The position numbers and the translations under genes were made by a program. From the NCBI RefSeq assembly GCF_040054535.1, contig NC_090779.1, positions 24,650,001 through 24,714,000 on the forward strand: a stretch of 64,000 nucleotides of DNA, given 5' to 3'. Position 1 is the first letter of the stretch, and each line of letters begins with the position of its first letter. The notes beneath the pieces were generated by a model. The model had not been told where the DNA came from, ran no database searches, and was given only the letters and a program-made list of their open reading frames with translations. This document shows positions 39,894-54,137 of this stretch, in pieces. The stretch comes from Antennarius striatus (lineage: Eukaryota; Chordata; Actinopteri; Lophiiformes; Antennariidae).

Positions 39894-42800
39894 ATGGTGA
39901 AATTTTCTGTGGAGTTTTTATTGAATAGTCATTGTTTCGTTTCTCATAAAATACCAAAAGAGTCGAATTTCTACGAAGATATGCTGAACACAGAGGAAAG
40001 GTAGGAAGATGCTAATATTTTTTTTTTAGCATTGTTAGCATCTGTCGTAATTATTGTGACGTCTTTATGTTTTATTTCGGGGCAACTTTAAATTCTTATG
40101 AAGTCTATCCTGTTAAAATAGTTTGACTGTACTTTTAGCTAGCTCGTTAAACATATAAAAATAACTGCGACATAAAATTAACACCAACTCCTGGATAGTT
40201 TAAATTAAATTTAAATAGAAAATAATTCAACAGGAACTGTTTGAAATGAATAACATAATTAATGGCGGACGCTGAAAATCCATTACAAATGGAAAACTTT
40301 TTAGGCAACATCTTCTTTTTTGTTTTTGTGGCGTCGCTTTCTTCCGGGATTCTTGAATTTGATGTCTGTGTTTTGTTTTTTTATACTAGCGTCGCAGCTG
40401 AAAGCTATTCCTGTCAAGTTCACTGTCGACCAGCGAGGTGGTTTTACTGTATATATTACATAAAATGAATAAAAGTGTTGAGGAATGGTGATCAGAGGTG
40501 CAAAAGTCAGTTTTTCCGTACTGAAGAAAATTTAAATTAATTTCTGCCTCTGACCTTAGCAGAATGAACAGTTAGAGGATAAACAAATACATAACTTTTA
40601 TCAGTATTTTGATATTGCAGCTGCCTGGTTTGCGCTGTATTGCAACCGAGACAAAGTTTCCAACTTAAAATACCAGTTGTGCAATCGTGGAAGTGTCACA
40701 TTGATCTGTAGGGGGTTTTTTGTACTGGAGATTTCTCTTACTCCGTGGGTAGTGGATTAATAGCATCCTGTGTATTTTTGTCCAGATCTGTGTCAAACCA
40801 GAGGTGTGATGTTTGTCATTCACCTGGAAGCTTCATCAGATCTAATGATGCTTAGACCATATTATCTCAATGGCTGTTATGATCCTGTCAGCTGATGGCA
40901 TCCACTGGCCTACATCTGTCTCCTTACATAACCCACTCCCCTCCACTCATTCATCACTCATGGTGGGGGTGGGGGGGGTTATGAGGGTGCAAATCAGAAG
41001 CGTCAGGATCATCTAACTATAGTTACCTGAGTGCACGCAAGTGCTCCAGTTTGTGGCAGTGGAAGATTTGTAAATCAGAGTGCTGTTAGTGTTTTCCATT
41101 CCGTAGCTACACATTAACTTTCCCGACTTCCCAGCTGGCAGCAGGAATTGTCAGCATCAGCGTTTGTCCCCAACTCCAAGGCTGTGAGTCACTTACAGGA
41201 TTTAAAGCGACTCGTGCTGCTGCAGAAAGCCAGACAGGCCCTTGCATTCAGAGCAAAAAAAAGGCAAGGCTGTCGTTATCGCTCCAGCTACTGAATGTTA
41301 TAAATTAATAAAAAAACCAAAGAAATGTCACTTGGCAGGCAGAATATTATCTGCTCCACTAACATGTCCTCTAACATCTCACAAGACCAACCAGGAGTAT
41401 TGTTTCTGTACACGTCTGACTTTTTCCTGCATGTTAAAGGCTGTGTTTTCTCAGGGAGGCATTGTTGATTTTATTGAATAGAGAGAAGAATCTGTATTTT
41501 GCCACTATTCAAATAACAATGAATCAATTTGGGATCAGCAAATATTGATATTTGACAAGCTGAAACTATTTCAGCTTCTGTTTTTGTTTGACAGTTGTGT
41601 TAGAAAAATAAGAAAATTAAGACTGTTTTATTTCAGTATTTTGACAACATTTAGAATGGGTGGAACAATAGAGGTGTATTGTAGGGGTATCTTTTTAGGT
41701 CTGTGTGCTGTAACTGCTCACTTTACTTTGGCTCCATGGACCTGACACTACCCATGACACTTTGGGCACATATCTTGGTGTTGCTCTTGTAATTATTCAG
41801 TTATTTCTTTGTGTCACGTGAAACACGTTGGACGTGGAATTGTCCTGCCCTGGTGTTACAATGCCAGCACAGATGGTGAGATGCCAGACACACCCCCTCT
41901 GGTTTTAGACGAGTAGGTTGTTGTTGTTCTGTGCCGAGGCTGAAGTTGTTGGAACAAGTACAGTAATTACATGCATTACACTTCAGTGCTTTGTCAATAA
42001 GGTCATTAATTTGTTTTCATCCACTGCTTTAGCCTCACAAAGAAAAATTAAAAAAATAAAGGTTAATGGGTTTTCCAGTTTCTGTATTTATGAAGCTTTG
42101 CAAATGTGTTACCGCTGTGCTTTATCTTTTAAACTTTCAAGGAAAATTGATGGTGTGAGTTTTCTGTAACAAAAGAAATGATACTGGACGTCTCAAAAAA
42201 ATGAAGGAAATTAATGAAGTCCCACATAAAACAGTTGGAAGTAGTTGTAAAAAAGAGGTAATGGTAACACAAACTTGTTTACATGTATAAAAATCAAGTA
42301 CTAAAGTTTAAGCAGTGGTCACATGTAAAAGGTAACGTCTGAGAGACGATTTAAAAGCTGACGGTGAAATTTCAAATCAGAAACTGTCAAAAGTTGGCGT
42401 TCTGTCTTAGAAAGCAGAGAGCGTGGTGAACCTGATAACCCGGCAGCCTGACCTCCATTTATCTCAAAGGGGTCAGAGCAACATGTGATGTAGAAACATC
42501 CAGAGCTTTTGTTTCTGTCCTGTTTCTGTCAAACTCCAGTAGGGGTTCAGCAGGGGTCAGAGGTCATCTGTTTACTGTCCTGCTTGCAATAAGTTCATCT
42601 ACAGACTAAAAATGTCACCAGTCACGGGTTTAGCTTGTCCCTTTGTTCATGATTAACTGACAGTGGTAGTGTTCCAGGTTGGTTTGGTTTGTTTTGGTCT
42701 TGTTGGAGGACCGAACGGAGCACTTCCTGTTTTGTTTGAGTCGTGTGTTCCTTGGCCATCAGCCAAACTCCAGTGTTCAACCGCCCCCAAAACAATCCAC

Positions 42801-45800
42801 CTGAATCTGATCCAAAAACATCTTGAGTCTCTGGAAGAAATGGCCAGTTGTGGAAACTTTGATCCTTCAAAATTTAAAATGTTTTTCGTGCATCCACACC
42901 CTCCTCCCTGGCCAGGACAGTCAAACTGTGACTCATTTGACATCTTTGAACCGCTCAGCAACACGCAGATGATTAAATCCTGGCCAGCATTCAAGCACAG
43001 CGCAGGCTTCGCCTTTATGCTGATGCACAAAGTGTGTTTTACCCATCAAGTAGAGACATAACCTATATTCTGTTTTTAGGGTGACCTTCTAACCCTCTGG
43101 AGTAGCTAAAGGTTGCTCCTGCTCGGGGCGGCATCGTCAGATGGGGAGGGCTGCTCGTAATGAAGGGGGATGAACGTGTTGCCTTTCAAAACAAGCTGGC
43201 ATTTCAGTGGAGGACAGACTCTGTCATTCTCTGAAAGCAAAGATGGAAAAAAAGCTAATCTCTCCCTCCATCTGTGTGCTACCTGTTCAGTTTTAATCTG
43301 TCGTGTTCTTGTGGAATGAATAAAGAGTTTCGGTTGTCTAGTGTTCCACCCGGTCGTGTGCTTTGTGCAGAGAAAACCCGACAGTAACAGATGTTCTTGT
43401 ATTGTGTCAGCACTGGAAAATTCTGCGTGCAATCTCAAGAGGTGGTGTCAAGAGCTTTGTGTTCCAGTCGCTACGCATATCAGGTGTTCCTGGGTTACCT
43501 GTTCTGTCTGCAGGGAGAACCGCTCACCTGCTGCGACAAAAATGGCCGATCTGTCAGTGCAGTAAGATGGACGTGGACTGGAGAACAGGTCGGTCTGGTT
43601 GGTACAGTAAGACTGGAACATGTCAGGAGACGCTCTCGGTTTGGTGACGGGTCGGGCCGTCATGTCTGCACCCAGTCCAGTTGGGCTGTAACTCAAAACA
43701 CACACATGTGTCCCAGAAAGCCTCGGCAGCTATTTTCAGAGGTGTTTACAGATCATGTGCTTGTTTGATGTGTTCCTTGCGCTCAGGCACAATCCATCAG
43801 GGACTGCTTGAACGTTGTTATGGATCACAGGCATTCTTTAATGTGTCTGTGCTGCGGGTTCTGCATGAACACGACTGTTCACGGTGGATTCAGGACTAAA
43901 ACATTCAGAGAGCCTGTTTGTGCATTATTATGTTGATTTTGGCCCCAGGATTAGGATAATGTGTTAATCTGGCAGACTCAACTAAAGCTGGCCTTGAACT
44001 TTTTTGATAACGACCCGTTTTTGACAGTTTGTTTGAGCTGCGTGATTCATTTGTCGGTCCAAAGCAGAATCGGCTGCTTCCAATCATCCATCAGATGTCG
44101 GATGAGTTCCTTATGAGTCAGAAATTTCTCACCATCTGGAAACCAAAAAGAATTTACAGCCATCGTTTCAGAGATGTAGTTGGTTCGGTCCCATCGACTG
44201 TACCAACGTTCAGCCGTAGTTGTGTAACAGTTCCTGCTTCTGTTCACTTAGCTCATTTCTGAGGAGTTGTTTCCCTTTATTAAGCAGAAGTGAGAAAACC
44301 TTTTACCTCCCAGTATGGACTAACTGGTTCTTTCTCCTTCCAGTTCCTGGTTAGTGGGATCCCGGCAGCCCAGCTCCATCCCTCGTGCTCCAGGGCCTCT
44401 GTGGTGTTCCTGATGTCCCTCACCCACAACTGAAGATCCCGGGTGGGCGAGGGACTTGCAGGGATCACTCTCTCGGTGCGCTGCTTCACAAGGTGAGCCC
44501 CCTTCTTCTTCACAACGCTGCGTACATCTAGCGACGCTCGGCGTTAAACTGGAAGAGGCTGGGCTGTGGCCCGGATTGACATTTTAAAGGATGTTCATTT
44601 TGAGATAGAAATCCAAACAAACCCATAAAACCTAAATTGCTTGAAAGGATCATGTGATGTGGAACAAAACGTGCTGTTCCGGTTAGCTGTCAGCTCTGTA
44701 GGTAATAACTTCATCCGTCAGAGAGTGGTCTGACTGTAAACAAGGGAGCGGCACTCTTTTTATAGCTTAGAGATTATTGTAATTTCTCCGTGACTCGTCT
44801 GCATTTGGAGGAGATTTAATTCACAAATGAATTCACCCGCTAGTCCAGGTGTCCCGGCCTGTTTGGGCCTATCGGTTCCGACCACAGGACCCCCCCAGGG
44901 AGAACTCCCCTCCCCATAAACAAATGGTTTTACTGCGTCGTCGTGTGCCGCTGCAGAACGACCCACAAGAGGTTGTTAAACACAAATATTCTAGGCTGCA
45001 TCTCAATGTATTGATTAGTATTGATTTCTCATCTGAAAATGATCACAAACTGGATCGATTTGCTTCATTTCGCCGCCGCTGGTTCGTTTCCAGTTGAGAC
45101 AAGAACCCAGAAGGTTCCCCAGTGAAGATGGGAGGTAGCGCTGGAGATTCTTGTGTGGTTCCTCATCGGCTGCCGCGGGGCACGTTCTGTTGAGGCCAAT
45201 CAGGCGACAGTATCCGCCCCGCCGGCGTTCAGTAGCTCGTTTTTACGTGCTGTCATTCTGTTAGCAGCTGCTTGTCTTGTGTGTAAAGCTCTCAGAATAA
45301 GGGCTCTAATTAAGAGTTCTCATCAAGAGTTCTTGCAGGCATTCAGCAGTAGACAGATGTGATGAAACGCAGTTGGCTGCTTCAAACAGGACGAATAAAA
45401 TGGAAGGAGCTCCGTTAGTTGATGACGTGGAGGAAATTATTGGCAGAACGCCGCCTCACACTTGGCACATTTAACTTTCGTCTGAGTTGAAACGAGGTCG
45501 CGTGATTCAAATGTTTACACGCCACAATTTATAAAGACTGCTGCTGGGTCGACAAACACATTTAAAGCGAAAGTTTGGTTTGATTCATGAAGCTGAAACA
45601 CAACCAAAAGAAAAGCATGTCGAGTTTTTGTGTCACGTTTTGTGTCTGAACGGTTTCACGTCTGAAGTCTCAAAACTGAATCCTTCCCGTCTCCCCTGCA
45701 GGATGACAAGTTAACGGTGACACAGGCCAGCCCCTCCCTCCTCCGCTTCCATTACCAGCTGAGTGAGCGCCGCTCGGCCCTCTGGGATACGGCCCTATCG

Positions 45801-46490
45801 GAAGACAGCCTCTACCTGGAGATTCCTGGCGGGGCGCTGGCAGAGGGCAGCAAAGAGGGGTGAGAACAACGTGAAATGAAACAAACCAGGGCTCGAGTTC
45901 ATATGTTTGTCCCCACAGAATAAAAAAAAAAATCCATCAAGCTTTATTTAAAAAGGTTCCAGTGACGTAAAACTGTCGGTTTGCTCTAAGGTGATGACAC
46001 AGATGCTAATCAGCGCTTCTGGTGGCTGTAATTAAAACAACGGTGCCGTGTTCTTGTTCTCCGAGCACAGAACCGGTTTGAAAGCCGCTATTGCATAATT
46101 ATGTAAAGAGAAAACAGGGATGTGTGGATCATGGCTTCCCCCCTTCCTCACCCTGACCCTCACCCTCTCTGTTCTCTCCTCTTCCTCAGGCTGACAGCGC
46201 TGTTGGAGTTCGCTGAGGAGAAGCTGAAAGTTAACTACGTGTTCCTGTGGTTCCATAAAAGCAGAGAGGATCGATGTAAGTCCAGTTCAGTTTGAAATCA
46301 ATCAATCAAACGGTCGCGATGATCCTGAACGTCACCCTCTGTCCTCGTTTCCTTCCCAGCATGCATCATCAAGACCTTCAAGTACATGGGCTTTGAGATG
46401 GTGAAGCCGGGCAGCCCTCTGGTGCCAGCCCGGCCCGATCTGGCCTTCATGGTTTACTCTCTGGACAACAGCAGCTCAGACGAGGAGTGA
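39894..46490 (+). CDS. oaz2: Ornithine decarboxylase antizyme 2 (programmed +1 frameshift)
   Basis: Antizyme binds ornithine decarboxylase, sends it to the 26S proteasome without ubiquitin and blocks polyamine uptake. Exons 39894-40000, 44344-44492, 45702-45859, 46190-46275 and 46360-46490. ORF1 is 58 codons and ends GPLWCS at TGA 44411-44413. Skipping T44411 opens ORF2 ([14 protein letters not shown] onward), with 151 more residues, 209 in total (human OAZ2 189, OAZ1 228). Splice phases agree at every junction only if the +1 shift is used. ORF2 resembles OAZ2 ([26 protein letters not shown]), while the first exon, [15 protein letters not shown], resembles the OAZ1 N-terminus. PPIB and OAZ2 are near neighbours on human 15q22, which supports OAZ2. 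The 4.3 kb intron 1 holds no recognisable gene. Confidence 0.95.
40001..44343 (+). other. oaz2 intron 1 (4.3 kb)
   Basis: AT-rich intron between the AZ1-like first exon and the frameshift exon. No alternative first exon, RNA gene or named repeat was recognised. Overlapping open frames on both strands near 42650-43060 (up to 132 codons) have no recognisable domain and are taken as chance. Confidence 0.5.
44402..44466 (+). promoter_or_regulatory. oaz2: Antizyme +1 frameshift signal: UCC-UGA site and 3' pseudoknot
   Basis: The shift site TGG TGT TCC TGA T occupies 44402-44414; polyamines promote reading GAT (44412-44414) after TCC. Downstream, stem 1 pairs 44417-44426 (CCCTCACCCA) with 44444-44453 (TGGGCGAGGG), leaving one internal A-C mismatch that the mammalian antizyme pseudoknot also shows. 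Stem 2 pairs loop bases 44435-44440 (GATCCC) with 44461-44466 (GGGATC), perfectly. Both stems are read directly from the sequence; the mechanism is known from antizyme genes. Confidence 0.95.
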
Positions 46491-47845
46491 CCCCCGCAGC
46501 CTCCCCTCGCCTGCCTACACCTCCACCTCCCCCCTATTTGCTCTCCCAAACCATCAGATCGGTTCTGACCCCTGACCGGGAGGCAGCGCCTTCTTTTATC
46601 CACTTCAGCCGAGAGCGGCGTAGCTTCAAACAAACTCGTTTTATGTGTTCTGGATTCTCCTTCCTGCTTAGCTCATCTGTTAGCCGCAGCGTTTGTTTGT
46701 TTTTGTTTGTTTGAGGCGCCGTCGACGAAACGTTCAAGAGACGTTGGATTGTTGCGTTTAAAATTCAGCAGCTCCAACCTCCTGAGGACAGAGACGATGT
46801 CTGTCGGGCTAAAAGCAGAGAATTGTGGGATTGATCCGGTCGATAAAATGTTACTTTGCTCTGTAGCGTAGGCGGCGGATATCAGAGCATCTGTTCACAT
46901 CATTCCAACACGTTTAGTCCTGAAGCCCTCCTGTACCTGAAACAGCCTTCACACCCAACGCCCAGCGGCTAGCTGCTGGTGAGGAGCTAGCCACGAGCTA
47001 ACTCAGCTGAAAGAAGCCGCTACTTTATGTTAGAACATATAATGATTGTTAGGGGAGGGGTTCTAGGCCCGGTTTGTGCCTGGTCAGTGTTAAATTCAAG
47101 TCAAGACCGTCTGCAGCTCCTGGAAGGTTAAAAATTACACAAGACACAGCAAACGGGGCATTTTTGTGTTCTAGAAACCCCTTAACAGATGCCACGGATT
47201 GGCCCTCTGACTCGACGTTAACCCACGAGAGGCAGGAAGTCGCCCCCGACCGGTCGATTGAACCCAGGCTGTTGTTGCCTAAAGAGGCGAGTGCAATGTT
47301 CATATTTTCTACTCTTGAGTCTTACTGATATTTCATCTTGTGCAGATTCGGACCGTGTGGCGCCTCCCGGGTGATTTCTGTATATGCAATGGGGGTAAAA
47401 CCACAGGGAGGCGGGGGTTCTGGGCAGTTTGTGGTTTTTAAAGTTGAAACGCCAAAGAATTCATTCTGTCTCGTTCAAACCGTCTTTGAATTCAGCTCAT
47501 TTTAACCTGGTATGTAAAGCAATACTATCCGACATTCCCACGCCGGCCGGACCTTGAACGCTTCGGAGCGGCGGCGTGTAGCGGATCGGGATCGGGTTTT
47601 CCTCTGCATGTGTTCTGATCAAAATGAGTCCTCGTCCTCGCTACTGATCGAGCCCCGACTTCAGGCTCTTTGGAAATGTCAAATGATTCTCAGAGGTCTA
47701 TTTTTATGTGTGTATATTTCTCAATTGTTTACTGTTTAGGGATTCATGTTTCTCAGTGATGTAATTAGAAAACTTTCAATGACAATCCACTCTTGTATAC
47801 TCTGGAAATGTTTGTCTTAGAATAAAGACAAATCTGGTTATGTAA
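46491..47845 (+). other. oaz2: oaz2 3' UTR with poly(A) signal
   Basis: AATAAA at 47821-47826 is the first well-placed signal after the stop. The implied 3' UTR of about 1.35 kb is long for the small coding region. Confidence 0.65.
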
Positions 47846-47859
47846 ACCAGTGTTTTCTG

Positions 47860-48690
47860 CTTGTTTTTTATTCTTTAAGTGTTTTAATATTTTCTTCTTG
47901 TGATTGTTAAAAGACTTTTGCAACAGGAAACAACACAAATAACCAAACTAAACAATTGAAACTACACAAGAGGGAGATAAACAAAACTTCTGTATGATAA
48001 AACTCTAAACAAACCAGGAAATAAATTTATAAACGGTTTCATTCTGTCTGGAAAGGGATATGTTGGTCTGATAAAATAACATTTGTTTTTTTTAGTGGGT
48101 GGGGATGCCAGTCGCTGACTCAGCTGGGGTTGAGTCCAACCCCTGAGGGGGTCAAACGGCAGCAGGTTAGGACGGGACTTTCAGTCAGCCTGCAGGCTTC
48201 TGGACAAATCGCGACTCGTGTGATGATGCGCTCAATGACTGTCGTTTTATGGATGTGTTTGAAGGTATTATAGAAATGCTGTACCTCATTGAGCGTTAAG
48301 CTGTCATTATTATTGACAGTATTATGAAATCCACTTCAGGCCTGGTGAAAGTGATTCTGCTTATGTCACGCCGCTCTGGGGAAAGCGAGCCGTTAAAAGC
48401 GGTGTCACTAATCTAGGCTAAAAGACGCAGCAGATTGTCGCCTCCTGACCCTAATCTGAGGACTTTACATAAACTTACCTCAGCAGCAGCGTTTCCCCGA
48501 AAACGCCAATGCGTGTCTCATCTCGCCTTCCTGCATCCAACACGCAGCGTTAAACCGACCCGGCGGTTAATCCGATCTGAACGCTCCAGCAGAGGCCTGA
48601 GCAGCAGATCGTCTGAGCTGTGGTCATGAATGGAATTGGAGGTGGAGTTTTTTTGAGCTGATTCCAACAAGTTCAGAAAGCCAACCGGTA
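47860..48690. other. Spacer between convergent oaz2 and psma4
   Basis: About 0.85 kb between the two 3' ends. Nothing recognisable was found in it. Confidence 0.55.
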
Positions 48691-48707
48691 TGTATTCATC
48701 ACCTGGT

Positions 48708-48713
48708 TTTATT
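48708..48713 (-). other. psma4: psma4 poly(A) signal
   Basis: TTTATT on the plus strand reads AATAAA on the minus strand, about 100 nt past the psma4 stop, giving a short 3' UTR. Confidence 0.7.
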
Positions 48714-48813
48714 TTAAGAAATAACAGTAACCAAACACACACAAAGGTTTTCACATCCGCGCTGACCTTCATTCGTTCTCAACACACACACATGAAACTG
48801 GTGAAGGGCGTGG

Positions 48814-50861
<2,048 letters not shown>

Positions 50862-50889
50862 CTTTGGAGACTTTAGGACAACCTTCCAA

Positions 50890-51565
50890 CTGGTGAGGAC
50901 GATAAAAACAATCCGTATGAGTGTTTTATGATGAATAAGGGGGTGTGTGAGTGAAAGTGAAACTCAAAGTCAAAAACTAGCTATCATAAACCTTGTAACA
51001 GCAAGCTAACACGTTCTCAAAGTAATTAACTTGTTATAGCGGAAGTGGTTTGGTTAGCATTAGCTCCTGTCATACTGTAGCTATAGTAATTTTGGTTAGC
51101 ATTAGCTCCTGTTATACTGTAGCTTTAGTCATTTTGGTTAGCATTAGCTCCTGTTACAGCTGAAGTGGTTTTGGTTTGCGTTAGCTCTTTATATACTATG
51201 GCTGTAATAGTTTCGGTTCGTAGTTTGTTTAGCTTTAGCCCCTGTTATAGCAGGAGCTGTTTGATTAGCACTAGCTCCTGTTATAGCAGGAGCTGTTTGA
51301 TTAGCACTAGCTCCTGTTATAGCAGGAGCTGTTTGGCTAGCGCTAGCTAACAGGTGCTAGCTTACTGTCACATAGATGCTCAGTTCACCGGATGAAGATG
51401 AATCAACACAATTTTTTCATCGGCCCAGACTCAGGTTTTAAATCCTTTATTAGTGACGAAACTCTTTCAGTAAATATTGTATATGACGCACTATGAAATA
51501 AAGGACGTTATAACACCGCGGGATACAAGTATTAATTGTAATTTGTGGAAAAATGAAACACTTAC
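50890..51565 (-). other. psma4: psma4 intron 1 with minisatellite
   Basis: Lies between the non-coding exon 1 (donor GAGCG|GTAAG at 51566/51565) and exon 2 (acceptor CACCAG at 50890-50895). Most of the intron is occupied by the GTTAGCATTAGCTCCTGTTAT-type repeats (minus the last base) described separately. Confidence 0.7.
51033..51346. repeat. Minisatellite in psma4 intron 1
   Basis: Units of 36-42 nt sharing GTTAGCATTAGCTCCTGTTA at 51033-51170. These are followed by three near-identical 36-nt units at about 51239-51346 with AGCTCCTGTTATAGCAGGAG, which is itself palindromic around the central TTATA. Several units end in GCTAG-type motifs. Confidence 0.8.
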
Positions 51566-51670
51566 CGCTCGCGGAGCTAACTGTGTGGCGCGTATTGATG
51601 ACGTCAGGAAAAGGAGTCGGTCTAACTTGGTGTTGGACCCGCCTCACGTTGCCTCTGATTGGCTGCTCTT
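51566..51670 (-). promoter_or_regulatory. psma4: psma4 exon 1 (untranslated) and promoter
   Basis: On the minus strand a short leader exon ends at 51566 in front of GTAAGT. Upstream are a palindromic CRE/ATF site, TGACGTCA (51599-51606), and a CCAAT box (ATTGG on plus, 51658-51662). No TATA box was seen. The exact transcription start is not determinable. Confidence 0.65.
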
Positions 51671-53379
51671 GAGGGCTTGACAAATGTGAGAGGAGGACAG
51701 TTTAGCCTGAACAAAAACATTCAGTTTGACTCTAACAGGGATCCTCGAACTCTTTAGAATCCCAAATCTTTATATTTAGAATTATTACTGTTATATCTTT
51801 AGAAATATAATTATTAGAAGTAATCCTAATTTCGACACAACCGTGTGTTTCCACGTCTGTTTGACTGTCTGTGTCCAGATGTGATGAAATGAGGACGCAG
51901 TCTGTTCTTTCAGGCCCCTGGTACCGTATGAACGGATCAGCGTTCAGACAGAACGGATCGATTACCGATCGGTACCGTTGTAATATATGAGGAGGTGAAT
52001 TGATGGATGGAAATGGTAAATTAATGGATAAATAAATAGATGCTCTGCTGTGTCATGCTTAACAATGATTCATATGTGTAATTCATCTCTCTGTCCACCA
52101 GGGGGACCTCCTGTCTTGAATGTGAATACTTATCGAAGCCTTTTTACTTATTTTTATTGTATTATACTTTAATTTATTGCCCTTTGTGTGGAACTAACCT
52201 CATAAACAGATGAGGATAGCCTGATTCAATGCAGAACTCCTCGATATGTGTCCTGAGCTGTAAATCGGCTCTGGAGCCCTGCTGCTATAGAAGCCCAACC
52301 TGACCTCTGACCTGTCTGACCTTTGACCTGTCTGGTCAGGTGGAGGTCGTTTCTAGCCATTCCTTTATTTATTACATTTTTTTCAGCACTTCATGAACCA
52401 TCATGGATTCCGAGCAGAGGAGGGTGAAGGAAGGCGTTTTATTTAACATCGTTATAGAGCTGAGGCTCAAACCAGAGAGGTGTTTTCCAAAGCTTATGAT
52501 CTGTCACTGGCAAAGTCTTCTAGCCCTGAATGCACATTCTCTCATGATCATACGATGAGCACCAGGTGATTCATCAATGAGTCAAGACAGTTATTCAGTA
52601 CTTAAACTCCGTAAAACAAACCTCTTTGCTTCTTGTTTGCGGTCGTTCCCTCGGTTAAACACTGGAGCGTTTCCACAGACTGGCAGCTTACTTTCAGATT
52701 ATCAAAAATAATCACATCCTCACATTGTTCTCAAAGGACTGGTGCAGGGAAGCAGAGAGTTTACAGCTGCAGCGCGGCAATAAGCAAGCCATGATACCAC
52801 AGTGTTTATTCAGAGAAGAGGAGGATTCTGGGTTTGATTTGTTTTGTTGGCCCCGGCGTCGGCTCGCAGATCCCACTGGATCCGCCTGCAGACATTAGAT
52901 CTCCTCCAACATGTTTATCTTCTAACAGCAGCTCTCACATTGTTCTCCAGGTCGTTTTTAACATTTGAGCCGAGCCCATGACGCCTTCTGGCCACGTTGT
53001 TTTGACATGCGGGCTTAGCGCGGGGTGATGGATGAGTGCTATCTCCGGTCTCGTCTGGACGCTAACTGTTCGGGATCACCTGAGGGGATTACGCTGATGT
53101 CAGCATTATCTGGGTCCCGGCGTCGGGGGTCGACTTTTAGAGGCGATTTGATGGGATCCTGCAAAAAAAGACGACACAGGAACCGTTAGCGTTACATGCT
53201 ATCCCGTAACCTCCATGTGTATTTGGTTATAAAACCTCAACCAGCAAACATTCACAATAATGTCTCAAAGGGATCAATAAAGTAAATTAAAATTTAAAAT
53301 AAATTAAATTAATTAAAAATTAAATAAAAAAATCACTAATGCTAAAAAGGTTTGCTGGCTAACTGCACCTCTGCTGAAT

Positions 53380-53500
53380 CCATCCATCCATCCATCCATG
53401 TATCCATCCGTGTCTGCTGGACCCTAAAACTGCTGACAATGGGCAAGAGGCAGGGTACACCTCGGATGCATCGCCAGCGTATCACAGTCTGCTGCATTTA
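53380..53500. repeat. Teleost dispersed repeat with (CCAT)n tail
   Basis: CCATCCATCCATCCATCC is followed about 60 nt later by GGGCAAGAGGCAGGGTACAC and then TCGCCAGCGTATCACAG. This is a very common arrangement in teleost introns and spacers. The copy is diverged and non-coding. Confidence 0.6.
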
Positions 53501-54052
53501 GGAAACCTGGGGAATTTCGGGCCTATAAAAAAAAACTTGGAAACTACATGACTGACCATATCTGATGACTAATATCTATGACATCATAGGGAAATTGTTA
53601 CTGACGACCTAATACATGTGACGATTGATTGATTAGATATCTGGCTATCTGATGTATCCTGATGTGCCTTGAATGTGCCATTAGTATTTTTTCCATCCTG
53701 TCTAAATTACATTCGGAGGATTTATTCTCAAACGGAACGTAAAGCGTAAAAACGGCCCGACTCGCTTCTGACAGGGTGAGAAAAAGAAAAACAGACCCCA
53801 TGAATCTGTCAGTGTTTTAAGAGGCGTTCGAGTCCCTTTGAGCCAACTTTTATTTTCTACTTGCGCCACAGTAACTAACGTCTGAGAAACATGTGAGGAG
53901 AAACATGCAGTTCTTGTTCTCTGATAAAGTCCATAAAGTTCAGCTGGGATCCGTTGGTTTCAAGTATTATTACTAGTTTATAAAAACGTCAGAGGGGCCT
54001 GAAATTTTTACAGCTTTTTAAGACGGCTTGATGGAAAAAATAGCAACCACTG

Positions 54053-54055
<3 letters not shown>

Positions 54056-54137
<82 letters not shown>
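54056..54137. repeat. (GT)n(GA)n microsatellite
   Basis: About 72 nt of pure GT running into a short GAGAGAGAG tract. Confidence 0.95.

Noticed and set aside
42622-43061. Overlapping open frames of 82-132 codons on both strands in oaz2 intron 1
   Set aside because: No recognisable domain, simultaneous open frames on both strands, and no splice-site context; most likely a low-stop stretch.
39894-46490. Antizyme read as a pseudogene because of the in-frame TGA
   Set aside because: The TGA is the conserved frameshift site with an intact pseudoknot, and all downstream exons remain in phase after the +1 shift.
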